Positions 1 through 11,595 of a stretch of DNA of 64,000 bases are shown one piece after another. The stretch is from Rhizomys pruinosus (taxonomy: Eukaryota > Chordata > Mammalia > Rodentia > Spalacidae). The stretch lies in contig VZQC01013731.1 of NCBI GenBank assembly GCA_009823505.1, forward strand, positions 3,442,557-3,506,556, in the 5' to 3' direction. The notes under the pieces are model-generated. The model worked only from the letters and a program-made list of their open reading frames with translations, searched no databases and was not told the DNA's origin. The translations under genes were made by a program, and so were the position numbers. Position 1 is the first letter of the stretch. Each line of letters opens with the position of its first letter.

Positions 1-670
1 GAACAGGTGTTAAAATGCTTGCTTTTCCTCACCTTTCCAAAAATACCAAAGCATGTTATTGTCAGCTTGTAAATTTTGTGATTCATTAACTTTTGGCTGT
101 CTCAACTCAGAAACAGCTTGATATTGGCATAATTAGTTTTGTCATCATCATTCTCTTTCAGTCCCCTTGGTGACCTTATCCCATCTCCCATCTCACAGAG
201 CTAGGCTATTCCAGAAAGCTCTTGGAAGGACCCACTTCAAGTTGCATGTTTGGTGCTATCCCCCTCCTGATCTAGCTCTTGTCTGATTCTCAGTTCATCA
301 CCTCTTAGAAATAAGGCTTTCCTGATACTTCCAAACCTTTCTTCCCTACCCAGCCGTAGTCCTGGTTACCCATGCTGCACAAAGAGGCTGGGCAGAGGGC
401 TGTTCCAGCTCACCTGCCTTCAGTTCATCTGTAGAATCATCTCTTTTTAGAACTGTTTCCACGTAACCTTACAAAGTCTTTTACAAACTATATATGATAG
501 ATGTTATAAACTCTGAGACAGCTTCCCCTGGTTACAAGTCTCTCCCTCATCCTCTCCTGGTTTTTTTTATCATTGAAAATTGAAATATAGTCGAGAGGAC
601 AATGGACCATTGGCACGATAGATGATAGACAGGCATGACATTGCTTCTCTTAGCTCTTTTACTAAATAGT
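1..670. other. Unique non-coding sequence
   Basis: I see no coding frame, tandem repeat or recognisable transposon in this AT-moderate stretch. It looks like ordinary single-copy DNA. Confidence 0.5.
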
Positions 671-675
671 GAGCT

Positions 676-770
676 CTGAAGAAGGTATGGGTTGTGACTG
701 TCTATTCCCAGCCCATGCTACTACCCTGGGGTAAAGGAGATGCTCAAAGAATGTTTGCTAAATGAGCAAG
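676..770 (+). mobile_element. L2-like LINE 3' end relic
   Basis: The order of motifs (a 'gtgactgtctattcccagc' type segment, then 'ggagatgctcaaagaatgtttgctaaatgagc') matches the mammalian L2 3' end, which finishes in a '...gctcaataaatgtttgttgaatga' block. It is heavily decayed, and a MIR 3' end is an alternative because the two families share this tail. Confidence 0.45.
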
Positions 771-844
771 TGCACAGTTGGGTGAAAAATCCCTCCTTAA
801 ACAGTTGCCAAAGTAAAGGCAGCCATATTAGTCACCTGCACTGG

Positions 845-1005
845 TTCTGAGCATCGTGACCTTAGGGGACTGTCTTTGCTTGGTCTGCTGTATTTCCATT
901 TCTCATCCTTAAATGGGGACAATCCCACATGTCCATGAGCACCCTAAAACATCACCTGTCTGAATTCAATGCTTGGTGTAGTAAGTACTCAACAAACACT
1001 AACAC
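845..1005 (+). mobile_element. MIR SINE relic
   Basis: A 'gtgaccttagg...tttccatttctcatccttaaatggggacaa' core followed by '...gcttggtgtagtaagtactcaacaaacac' reproduces the MIR core and its 3' LINE-type tail. It is an ancient, diverged copy. Confidence 0.6.
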
Positions 1006-1009
1006 CTCT

Positions 1010-4000
1010 TTTTCTTCCCATGGGGTTGAGCAGTCACTTTCTGATTGGTAGATAGATAAATCTCTATGAGAAATGGTGGCCATGCATTGAGTGTGGGGTT
1101 CTCATTACTGGTTGGATGTGATGTGTGCCTGAGTCAGGAGTACAGACCAATAAGTTCTGGGAATTTCAAGTGGGAAACCGGTGGTGTACATTGTGGACAT
1201 GTGGGTGTGAGTGGATGTGAGCAGAGCGCAAGAACTTTGAGTGACTTCAAAATACTTTGGTTTCTGATTTAAGAGTTTAAATTTAGAATCAAAGGCCCAC
1301 GACAGGCCCTGGAAGTCCTTAGGAAGACAAAATGTGGAAATTCTTTTAGCATCTACTTGAAAGGCAGACTTGATCCGGGAGAGTCAACAAAGGCTAGTCT
1401 ATCTTGTAATCTAGGAACATGAGAGTTAATTAGTAGACACTCAATAAACCATGTTGACATCAAAAAGTAAAGAAAGGCAAGGCTTGAGGACACCTTGGAT
1501 CCATAAATTCAGATATATTTATTGAGTATGGAGCAAAAGAGGAGGGACCAAATTTAGTTTTATTTTTCCTTCTGAAATTATAAATGTGATTTTTCCATTG
1601 CAAAATAATATAGCCTCAGTACAAGATATAATTAGAAAATGAAAGGGAAAAAATCCTTCCAAATTCTGTAACCACGCCACCGCCATGACTGCGTTTTATG
1701 GCCCTTGGTCAGGCCTGAGGAGAATGAATGTGCCTGCTGTGCTCATGAGGGGCATAGGGCAGGTCAGAGGATGCCAAGGAGGCCACCGCTGGGCTCCCCC
1801 CGTCCGGCCACCCAGGGGAGCCTGAAGCAAAGCTACGTCTTGACGCTGAACTGGAAGCTCCCAGTGTCTGTGCGGCTCTGATGTCAATCATGCCAGTCTC
1901 CAACATACCCACTGGGGCCTCCTTCCTCATTCAGTGGGCATTTTAGGTTCTATCTTTTTATTTTTTAACTCTGCTGTCATATTTTAACTTGAACCTGATT
2001 TTCCTAGGGAACACTCCTTGCTGTTTGGAGTTCTGGCAGTCTGAGTTCTCCTTGGCAGCTCTGTGGGTCATTCACTGGTTGCTTCCCTTGTTCCTCCACC
2101 AGTAGCCTGGGCTTCCATACTCTCCTTTAGTGGTTGGCACATTGGTTTGATGGCCTGCTGGTCAGGTGGCCAGCCAGCTAATGAGGCTTTGGGGGAGGTA
2201 GACAGGTAACCATAGGTATGGAACACTGGATCACTGACAAAATGACCCCTCTGTTAATGAATTGGTCTGCTGGCTGGCCATTAAGTGGCCGTCTACTATC
2301 CACGGCGGTCAGTCCACTTATGGCCACTTAATGGTCGTCTACCATCCACAGTGGTCAGCCCACTTACAGCGTATCAGTCACTCCACAGGGAGGAGCCATC
2401 CCCTGGGCAAATCACCAGTCGTTAGCTTAAGTCAGTCTCTCCAGGAGCCTGTTGGCCAGGTCACTCTTCAGTCAGTTGGTCCGTCTGTAGGTCTGTCAGC
2501 TGCCAGGGAGTAGGTGGAGCCACACCCTGATGGTCCCCTCCAGCCAGTGATCTCAGTCCTCACCTGAGGGGAGCGAATGGAGGGAGAAGCTCATTTCCTC
2601 TCTGCTGAGGCCTTTGAAGCGCTCTGTCAGTCCTTGGATCTGAGATCAGACGTTATTTATGAAGTACCAGAGTGCAAACAGTCCCATCACTGTAGCAGCC
2701 AGCTCGAGTTCACTCATCTTCCTTCAAACATGTTTAAAATTCAGAGCCATACTCTTGCCCGGCTGCCTCCTTCTTGGTGGGTTGGGGGATTGGTTTTCAG
2801 GAGCAGGTGACTTCATCACCTGTTCCTGATGCCAACTTGACTTGCCAAAGTCCCTCAAGAGATGAGTCACCGCCTGCAGAGGAGGGTTTTGGGGACAAAG
2901 CAGGTTCCTGGAGCCTGGGTGTGAGCTATAGGATCCTGCTCAGAGGTTCCTCCAGGACTAAGGCCTCAGACTAGCTTATGAGGCCATTTTTTTTTTTTTA
3001 ATGTGCAGCCCCTAGCAGACCTGAAGGGATGGGAGGACCAGTCAGCAGGGCTCTAGGAAAGGGTTGAAGAGCTGTTTCAGGCAGAGGAGCACACAGGTTG
3101 TTTAATATTCAGAGTGGGCTTCCTAATGCCTGAGTGAAGAGGCGGCATTCTGGGTACCAGGACACCTGGGTTCTGCCCAGCCCACAGCCAAGAGCAGAGG
3201 AAGATGTTGCCTCGTGCTACCTCCCTGCCTCCCACTTGCACCACTGTCACCACTGTTTAACCAAACCAACCACTTTCAGTGCTTTTCCACTCCAGGAACC
3301 CACCATGTACATGAGGCTGAGCTGTCAAGTTTAAAATCAACAGCTGGTATTTACTGAGCCCTTCCCAGGCTCACAGTGTCCTGCCTTCTCCTCTAGAAGG
3401 GCATAGGCCTTCATTGACTTGTGTTCTAGCTGTCTTCAAAACCTGGGCTAGGCGTAGAGACAGTATGAAGCGATATGGACATTGTCTTTGCTTTCATGGA
3501 GGTTAGAGTCAAGACAGAAATGGAAGTTAGTGAACTAAGGACACAGAGTGAGGAAAACACTAGCGTGAGAAGACTGCAACAAGGCCTGATCTGGTGCAGG
3601 TATGACAGTGGAGGGCTTGAGGAAGTCAACAGAGAAGGAGACTAAGTTGTTCAGGTAAAGTGAAAGGCAGGACACAGTATGTGTCAATGTCCTGTGGAGG
3701 GAGGGAGACTGGAACACTGAGACCCTACCAAGGCCCCTGGCAGCAGTTGCTAGGCATGCACAGAGCCAGACAGGCTTCCTTCACACCGAATCATTGCATT
3801 CATTTATGCATTTGTACATCAATCATTCCTCACTTGCCTATGCATTCACCAAACACTTACGTCTCCCTCTCTTTCAGAGCTCAGTGATCGCAAGCTGCAG
3901 AAACCAGGACTGGACAGCCGTACTGGCTGGGGAGGCGCTTGGAGGATACTTTGAAAGACCATAGACTTGGTGGGTTGTTGAAGGAGCAGGCTCAGGTTGC

Positions 4001-5450
4001 CTGGCCTCTCTGGGCATCTCTGGGAACCCAGGGCGACTGTCCTGCAGCAGGCCCTTTAAAGTCATCCACTGCCACATCAATGAGTGTTCTCCAGCCTCCT
4101 CTTTCCTTGTGCGATCAAGAGCCAGAGCTCGGCTAGGGAGCTCAGGCAGGTGGTGTGTGCTCGCCCCTACCACGCCCGGTCTTCCAGAGTAGGAGGGAGC
4201 TCCTTGCCTTTCATGGTTTTGTGTAGCAATTTCCTCTGGACCAAAACATTTCATTTTGGAGAGGAAAGCTCATTAAGATTCAGGATGCTCTAAAGGGAGG
4301 CTTGTGAAGACTCAGGAAGTAAACTACTCAAAGGCTTCAGGAAGTCCCTAAAGCAGGCCAAATCATAACTAACCTCCCCAACTCCACAAGCTTGTATAAG
4401 CAGAGGAGACACTCTCAGACCAGCTGAACTACCTGGAAAAGACACCCCAACTTGTTGAGCTGCCTGTGTATCCTGCAGTGAGCCCCAGGTTCTTAGCTTT
4501 CATGAGGGGTCTCCCATGCTGGGGTGGACTTCGGTGATGCAGCTGTCTTTGAGTCATTTCTGTTCCTGTAAGCAACCCCTCACACAAACTCCTGTAAGTA
4601 ACCCCAGTGAAATCCATTAGTTCACCAAGGTGAGCTAATGGTATCCTGACTTTGGTCTGCTGCTGGCTCCTCTCTGGGGTGAGTCGATGTTCGTTCACAT
4701 CTTCTGAGGACGAGTACCACACACCAAATGGTAGGGCTCCACCAAGACTTCAGACAATGGGGAACGGTTACTCTGGGCAGTAACTGAGTATTCTGAGGTA
4801 GCCCCAAATTGTCCAGCCAGGAGCTCCTGTTATCCTCGTGGAAATGGCTATGTTTAGAATTCTTGGCATTGTTTTAATGGATGATGTCACCAGAAAAGCG
4901 GCTTCTTGTGAGAGTCCAGTGTGCGACTTGCTTTGCTTGCTGTCTGGGTTGCATCCTGAGATGCTTGCGCATGACTTTGCCACGTTCTCCAGTGGAGGTG
5001 GGGATCAGGAAGACTTGGCTCTGCCCATGCAGGGAACACTGGTGTTGAGGCAGGATCCGGACTCTCATGACCAGGCTGTGAAACTTCATCTTTTCACTAC
5101 CATCTTGAGCCCACAGGAATCATGGCCCTAGGGACACATGGGGTGAGGGATCCCCAGCATACTTTCCAGAACAGGGCCCTCTGCTGTGTCTCAAGGCCTC
5201 CCAGCCAGGTCTCATTTCTCTTTGGCGCCTCCCAGCTGTAAGGCGAGGGTAAAGCAAGCTGCAGCCTGTTGAGAATCTTTCTGAAGGTCACAGTCTCTTT
5301 GTCTCCAGTAGGAAGCAGTAGGCTCATGCTTGACTGACAGGATGTTCTCCGTGGATGCAGTTGGGGGTGGGGGGAATGGATTGTCCTGAGTCAGAGGAAT
5401 CTCCCCCTGGGAATGTGGCCTCCAAGGCTGGGCTGAGTTCCTACTTTGGG
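1010..5450. other. Unique non-coding sequence, no gene seen
   Basis: All reading frames here are short (126 codons at most) and none has recognisable protein character. Apart from one local tandem duplication at 2.3 kb I see no repeat I can name. Short phrases near 3340-3400 and 3780-3860 resemble L2/MIR ends but are too short to call. A T run lies near 2988. Confidence 0.5.
2276..2367. repeat. 46-bp tandem duplication
   Basis: Two adjacent diverged copies of a 46-bp unit (2276-2321 and 2322-2367) share blocks such as 'gtctac(t/c)atccac' and 'ggtcag(t/c)ccactta'. The second copy differs by several substitutions, so the duplication is not recent. Confidence 0.8.
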
Positions 5451-5458
5451 CTCCCTAA

Positions 5459-5566
5459 GTGATGAACTATGACCTCAGGGGTGTAAGACGAATAAACCCT
5501 TTCCTCTCCAAGTTGGTGTTGCTCAGATTGTTTTGTCACAACGATTGAAAGCAAACTAGACCACCT
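5459..5566 (+). mobile_element. URR1-type rodent hAT fragment, 3' end
   Basis: The text 'gtgtaagacgaataaaccctttcctctccaagttg...ttttgtcacaacgattgaaagcaaac' is the characteristic terminal part of a common rodent nonautonomous DNA element (URR1 type in my memory of repeat libraries). Only the last ~110 bp is present. The family name is from memory; the repeat identity is clearer than the name. Confidence 0.55.
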
Positions 5567-5889
5567 GGAATCACCTGTTCTCTCCCAGGAAACAATGCTC
5601 CCTGTTCTCTTGTATCTGTGCCACCCAACCCTAACCCTAAACCCGTTTGCACATGTTGAGACAGTCCCACCCCTGCATGCACCTGCTGCCTTAGAACATG
5701 TACTCCTGAGGACACACATGACCACTCGTGATAGACTGAGCAGACTGACCTTCCTGGCTGAAGGAACAAGGGCGAGAGAAAGAACAGCCCTTAGCGCACA
5801 GAGCAGTCCTCCCACCAGGAAGATTTTTATGTATAGCAAGAGACATCTAGCTTCATTCTTCTGCATGTGGTTGACCAGTTTTCCCAGTG

Positions 5890-6860
5890 CCATCACCGAA
5901 AAATTTGTCCTTTTCCAAGTGTATGTCTGATGCTTTTCTTAGAAATTAATAGGTTTTACTCTAAGATATCATCTCACTCTGATAAGACTGGCCAGGATCA
6001 AGAAAACAAATGATATCAAGTACTGGAGAGGTTGTGGGGAAAGGGGAACACTCATCCATTGCTGGTGGGAATGTAAACTCAGCCGCTATGGAAAGCAGTG
6101 TGGAGAACCCTTGGAAGACTCAAAATGAGCTTGCCATTTGACCCAGTCATACCACTCCTGGGTATATACCCACAAGACTCATCTTACTGCAGAAATACAT
6201 GCACAGCTATATTTATTGCAGCTCTGTTCACAATAGCAAAAAGCTGGAACCAACCCAAATGCCTCTCAACTGGCGAGTGGATAGAGAAAATGTGGTACAT
6301 GTACACAATGGAGTTCTATGCAGCAGTAAAGAGAGACAACATCATGAACTTTTCAGGTAAATGGATGGAGCTAGAAGATACTATATTAAGTGAAGTAACA
6401 CAGTCCCAGAAAAACAAACAATGAATGGTATCCCTCATATGTGGATGCTAGCGCCAATAACCCAGTTGTAAGTATTTCTTGTGGGGAGGGATGCATATTA
6501 AAAGAACAACAGCAGAAAGATTCCATCAGAAAACTGACTGAAATGGTGAATCGGGAGGGGGGGAGGGGTGGGAGAGGGACATGGGTCTATATTCGATTAA
6601 TGTATATTTAATGACATGAGTTCAACAAGTATCCAATTTTGCCCAGACTCTGTCTACAGGTTACATGGTGTTTTAGGACTTAGTAAAAGTAAATATGTGT
6701 ATATTAAACAAAAAAAGAAATTAATAGGTTTTAAGTGTGTAGATTTATTTTTCTATTTTCTATTTTGTGCCATTAGTTTCTGTGTTCAATTTATGCCAGT
6801 ACCATAATGTTTTGAATACTATAGCTTTGTAATATATGCTGAAGTCAACAAGGCACCAGC
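5890..6860 (-). mobile_element. Older L1 ORF2 remnant (minus), split by a younger L1
   Basis: Sequence on both sides of the younger L1 reads as the reverse complement of mammalian L1 ORF2. The right side has 'gtgtagatttatttttctattttc...atgccagtaccataatgttttgaatactatagctttg', a classic L1 block. The left side ends at 5958 and the right side resumes at 6716, exactly at the younger element's target-site duplication. Confidence 0.55.
5959..6715 (+). mobile_element. 5'-truncated L1 with ORF2 C-terminal end and 3'UTR
   Basis: The copy is flanked by a perfect 18-bp target-site duplication, AGAAATTAATAGGTTTTA, at 5941-5958 and 6716-6733. It begins inside ORF2 and keeps the conserved L1 3' coding block ('ctgggtatatacccacaagactc...aaatgtggtacatgtacacaatgg'). 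A 108-codon open piece lies at 6098-6424 and contains the LLGIYPQ, YTMEFYAAV and LSEVTQSQ motifs seen in ORF2 C-terminal regions. The 3'UTR with a G-rich patch (6555-6580) and a short A-rich tail follow. It is a dead 5' truncation of a fairly young subfamily. Confidence 0.92.
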
Positions 6861-9140
6861 AGGTGGTAAGTACAGCTATTGACAGAAGCCAGGGGGAGGG
6901 ACAACTCGGAACACCGCAGAGGGATGCGTTCACCACACACATAGTATTCTTGGGGAACTTTGGGGTGACTTGCCAGATGCCTGGGAAAATGGTCGATGTG
7001 GACACCATTTACTGACTACCTCTTATATGCCAGGCATTTTCTCCCGTACTGTCTTCTCAACAACACTCTCTGAACTCCATTTCTCTGTCTTCTATTTCTC
7101 TGTTTAGAATTTCTATCCACTCACCCACACTCCCATTACCCATCTCAATCCACAAAAGAAAAAAAAAATGTAATGATAAAACATCATCATCCATTAGCAC
7201 TTCCTTTCTGGAAGCTTGTGCTGTTTCTAGATTTACCATTATAAACAAGACTGCAATGAACATCTTATATTCCCTGGAAAATATTCATTAAGCCTCCACT
7301 TTCATTAGATGTGTCCTGTGCACCTTGATAATACTGGTTAAGCTTTTAGGGAGCACTTCTTGACTGCCCAGTCTTTGTAAACTATTGAAGTTCTAGGACT
7401 TTGGAGCCTCCATAATGCATTACTCCTAGTAAGCACTTAGTAAACAGAGAACAAACCAACAGATTAATGAATAAAATAATGAACCACTTGTGCAGCCTAA
7501 GTGTGGACCTCAAAGGGCACTGAGCTGGGCTCTCCCAAAGAACTTGTCCCATCTTCTGCTTGGCGATAGCTATCTACACTGGCTGCTCTGGGGATACGGA
7601 GTTCTTGTTCTGTTTCTCTCTCTCCCCATCCCCTCTTCCTCTCCTTATCAAGGGCTTGGAAGTTAGGAAGGACTGCAGGAAGAGGCATGCAGGAAGTGGA
7701 GGCCCTGGACTTCCTTCCTCCTCTCTACCTCTGAGCATGTAGAAGCAGAGTTCCTGTCACTAAACTCAGGGCTGCAGCCACGTGGGACCTGAGACCTTCC
7801 AGCTCTGACTGCTCCATGCTCTACATGTACCATTCCCTTGGGTTACGTTGCCCTTCCTTGCTCTGTCATTCATTTGAAAGCCATCTTCTAAAAAGGTTTT
7901 CCGGACTTCCTGTATGTCCACCTGCTCTGGGGAACTCTGTCTCTGCTGCTCCCCTCTACCATCACAGCCAGTTCCCCACCTGTCCTGGGAGTTGTGGGCA
8001 CTACCTCTCATCCATGGCTAGCGAATGGGTTTGTCACCACTGCACTGCCTCTGGTCCACTGTAAGTCAGTGTCCTGTTCCCGCAGCATAGCCCAATCATA
8101 CAATGTAGAAATGTCCAGTAGTTGCATTTGAAAAAAAATGAACAGACAGCTAAATCAACTTCAATAATATATATTTAAAGATATTTCTGAATTCTGTCAT
8201 TTCAGCATACAACCAATATAAACCTCCTCAGTGACTTCGCTCTGTGATTTTCCCGCATGGAGTCCTGGGGAGGCAGCATCCAGACATCTCAGTTTAGAGA
8301 CTAAGCTCTCTCGAGGAATACTCGATGCTTATTTAGATCTTATCAAATGTGTTTTATGAACTACATTCCCATCACCAAATTGTTCCAATCATACATATGG
8401 ATTTTCCAGTCATGGACTGACTGATCGGTCATTAAGTGTTCTGAAACACAGCGCTGTCATCGGCCGGTACTGTCAGCAGAAGAGAACGGACAACCCACCA
8501 CGGGGAGTGCAGACCAGGGCCTCGTACCTGCGGCTCTTGGCTCTTCTTCTCCCAGTCTGAGTGGGACTCACGCTGATGTCTCACTGAGCTGGGAGGTGTT
8601 GAGAGCTGGCTTGCTCAGCTGTCTAACAGAGGTGGGGGCATGGTAACAGACTCAGCTGTCTGACAGAGCTGGGCAATATGACAGAGAGTCTCTGGCACTT
8701 TCTGAGAAGAGGAGAGGTAACATCCAATGAATAGTGAACAGCACCACTCTGGATTAATTCAAGAAGAGACCAGAGGACAGACCCTGGGGCCTGGCCAAGG
8801 CAGAGAGGAAGTAGAGAGGCCAGAGGCTGGGCTAGACCAGGGTGGGGGCAGCTGGAGCCCAGCAAGATGCGCTTGGCTCCGAGCACTCCAAGAACTCTTG
8901 GGAGGAAAGTCTGGAGAGCTGGATGGGCTGTATTGTTGTTATGTTGTTATTGCTACTGTGGTGCATGACCTCACTCTAAAGAAGGAGCTGGAAGGCCTGG
9001 GGAGTGTTGGAAAGAGCTGGGCCCAAGGGTGAGAAGCTCTACAAGCTGAGCAGAGCAGCCACCTGACCTGGCCTGGCCTCTTTACAGATAAGCTTCCTCA
9101 TGGGGTGGGGGATAGAGAGTTCCTCGCAGTGGCATGCGCA
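6861..9140. other. Unique non-coding sequence
   Basis: No coding frame or well-preserved repeat is visible. Around 7190-7270 a 'accattataaacaagactgcaatgaacatctt' phrase resembles an ancient LINE relic, too short to assign. A pair of similar ~37-bp units lies at 8613-8688. Confidence 0.45.
8613..8688. repeat. 37-bp imperfect tandem duplication
   Basis: The block 'ctcagctgtct(a/g)acagag(g/c)tggg' occurs at 8614 and 8651, a period of 37 bp with several mismatches. Confidence 0.6.
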
Positions 9141-9141
9141 T

Positions 9142-9190
<49 letters not shown>
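9141..9190. repeat. (TG)n microsatellite
   Basis: About 22 uninterrupted TG dinucleotides follow a short 'tgtgta' lead. The open frames over it encode only Val-Cys or Thr-His alternation and are not genes. Confidence 0.98.
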
Positions 9191-9194
<4 letters not shown>

Positions 9195-9199
9195 ATCTG

Positions 9200-10949
9200 G
9201 TGGGACAGTCGGATTTGCATATGATAACCCCCACAAGCCTCTCTTTGTGCGCAGTTGTTGATATTAGCATGATCACACACACAAACAGCTATAATTTTAA
9301 AAGCAAGAATGAGCAGAAATGGTGCAGTCAGGCTGGAGACCCCACAGATCAGCCCGGAACAGGCAGGACCTGGCAGGGGTGCATCTGGGGTGGAGCCCTG
9401 GAGAGTCATCTCTCTTCAGAGCAAGGAGGGGACAGGACCAACAGAGTGGTTCTGGTAGGGCATGCTAAAGCCAGTGTGCCGGCTAGTTCCTGGTTTCCAC
9501 CTCTTCCGTGCCTGGGTGCCTGCGATGGCATCATGTCTGTGAAGTGGGGATCATATTTCTTTCTGCCTCACTGAAAGTGCAGTCTGTCAATGCCACGTCC
9601 AGCTGGCTCTCTGTTCCAAAAGATCAGATACGCTGGGGAAGGGGCTGTTGTCCAGTTCCTCCCTGACTCTGGCAGGATTTGTCAACAGACACAAGCATGG
9701 TGCATGGAAGGCTGGCAGAACATTTCGGAGCAGGCAGTACCCACAGACCGTACCTCATGGACACACAAAAACAGGAGATGGGCAGGGCCAGCTCCCAGCT
9801 CCCAGCCAGAGGCCATGGTGTAGCTGACAAAGCTTGCCCAAGGGTCATTGGTGACTTAGGTAAATGCCAGCCCTGGGCCTAACCGAGATGGCTAGCAGCA
9901 GACCACCCAGGAAGGTGTTGAAGGAGAGTCCAGGCTCTGTCCCTGACCATGCACCTGACTCTCTGGGTGGGGGCTCAGGGATCTGTGCATTCAAAAGCCC
10001 CTGGGTGTGATTTCTGGCCAAGCTTGCCTATCACAGGCTCGTAGTTCTGAAATGCTGGTTGTCACAAGGGATAGAATAACATTTACAGAACAAACTGGAG
10101 AGTGTTACTTTAAGAGGACAGAAGAACCATTCCCTAAAGCCCTCAGCTATAATGACAGCCACACTTGCTCCAGCCCCCAGGATTAATTAACAGGAAAGAG
10201 TGAGGCTAGCTCCTGGTCCCGGGGCGGCTCCCTTTCTCTAGAACGCTGCTTTCTTTTCTTTGTGACCTCATAGCTTCTCTATCTTCAAGGCTTAATTGAA
10301 CCTGGGACCCTTCAACTGCACCCTCAGAGGAAAGCTGGGACAGTGACTGGTATCAGATAAGTGTTTAGAGCTCAAGCCCTCAGGGGAACCAGCTTGAGTG
10401 TGCAAGATATTCATGCAAGCACTGGCTGGGAGCCCCAAGGTAACAGGCAAGTACCTGCTGTCCTGCTGTCCATGACTTAGTGCGTACTGTTCAGGCAGCT
10501 CAAAGCAATGCAAGAGATCTCTGGGCCTCTCTATATGTCATCTGCATAAATGAAAATTGCAGAAGGTGTCTATGACACTATATGTTATAGATCAACTATA
10601 AAAACACAGGATTCCATATACAGTTTGCAGTTACACATCTGTAGAAAAAGTAACAAACATTTGTGGAAAGTGCACCCATAGCGTTGCAGTCAGTGGGAAG
10701 GAAAGGATGGGCCTTGTAAAGAGATCTGGAGTAAATGCAGAGGTTGAATCTCAGTGGTAATCAATGGGAATTGTGTTACTTTTTAGACTTTGAAGTCTGT
10801 TTGAGATATTTTATGATAAATGTAAAATGCCCAGAATTACAGAAACTGGAGATGTAAGAGCCCATGTAGACCAGAAAGGGCAGAGACATCCGTCAATCAC
10901 TTGAGATTGGCATAGGTGTTGAATGACCTCATCTTTTTCTCACACTTGA
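9200..10949. other. Unique non-coding sequence
   Basis: I see no gene and no nameable repeat. Open frames are 77 codons or fewer, apart from the artefact running through the TG repeat. Confidence 0.45.
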
Positions 10950-10963
10950 AGTCTTTGTCTTTT

Positions 10964-11188
10964 AAAATAGTTTATTATTTTTTATTTTATTTTATATGTG
11001 TAATACCGGTATGTGCGTGAGTGCACCCATGTTGTGCAGTGGCCAAGAAAGCCAGAAGAGGGTGTCAGATCCCCTGGAACTGGATCTAGAGACTGTTGTT
11101 ATCTGCCATGTGGGTGCTAAGAATTGAACCCTGGTCCTCTGCAAGAGCAGCCAGTGCTCTTAACCACTGAGCCATCTCTCCAGCCCCT
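10964..11188 (-). mobile_element. B2 SINE
   Basis: The reverse complement reads as a full B2: the tRNA-related head (ggggctggagagatggctcag) ends at the right side and the AT-rich tail is at the left. A perfect 14-bp target-site duplication, AGTCTTTGTCTTTT, flanks it at 10950-10963 and 11189-11202. A and B box-like promoter parts belong to the SINE, so this is not a tRNA gene. Confidence 0.95.
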
Positions 11189-11352
11189 AGTCTTTGTCTT
11201 TTGATAGAGGTGTTTAACCCACTAATATTTACTTCATAGCTGACACAGCTCTCTTTCTTCTGTGCCTTGAAGCACCTCCCTACTCTAGTCCACAGCTCTG
11301 GTGGCAAGGGTGAAAGGGGAGTTTCACGAGGCTTTGCCACAGCTCAGTTGTA

Positions 11353-11595
11353 ACACCCCACATGGGCATGGGAACTGTGACACCCCACATGGGCATGGGA
11401 ACTGTGACACCCCGCATGGGCATGGGAACTGTGACACCCCACATGGGCATGGGAACTGTGACACCCCGCATGGGCATGGGAACTGTGACACCCCACATGG
11501 GCATGGGAACTGTGACACCCCACATGGGCATGGGAACTGTGACACCCCTCATGGGCATGGGAACTGTGACACCCCGCATGGGCATTGGAACTGTG
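11353..11595. repeat. 27-bp minisatellite, 9 units
   Basis: Nine head-to-tail copies of a 27-bp unit (ACACCCC(A/G/T)CATGGGCATGG plus AACTGTG) vary mainly at one position, A/G/T, just before CATGGG. Because 27 is divisible by 3, the array is open in several frames on both strands (for example 11301-11903 plus and 11280-11705 minus) and gives a nine-residue peptide repeat. No promoter, splice or homology evidence supports translation. Confidence 0.97.

Noticed and set aside
5629..5645. Interstitial telomere-like 'ccctaaccctaaaccc'
   Set aside because: Only about two and a half units; expected by chance and not an interstitial telomeric block.
9039..9574. 65-146-codon frames rich in Thr-His or Cys-Val
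   Set aside because: Produced by the (TG)n microsatellite.
10964..11188. tRNA genes suggested by A/B-box-like words in this and other SINE heads
   Set aside because: They lie in B2, ID or B4 heads with SINE bodies, tails and TSDs; no intact cloverleaf is expected.
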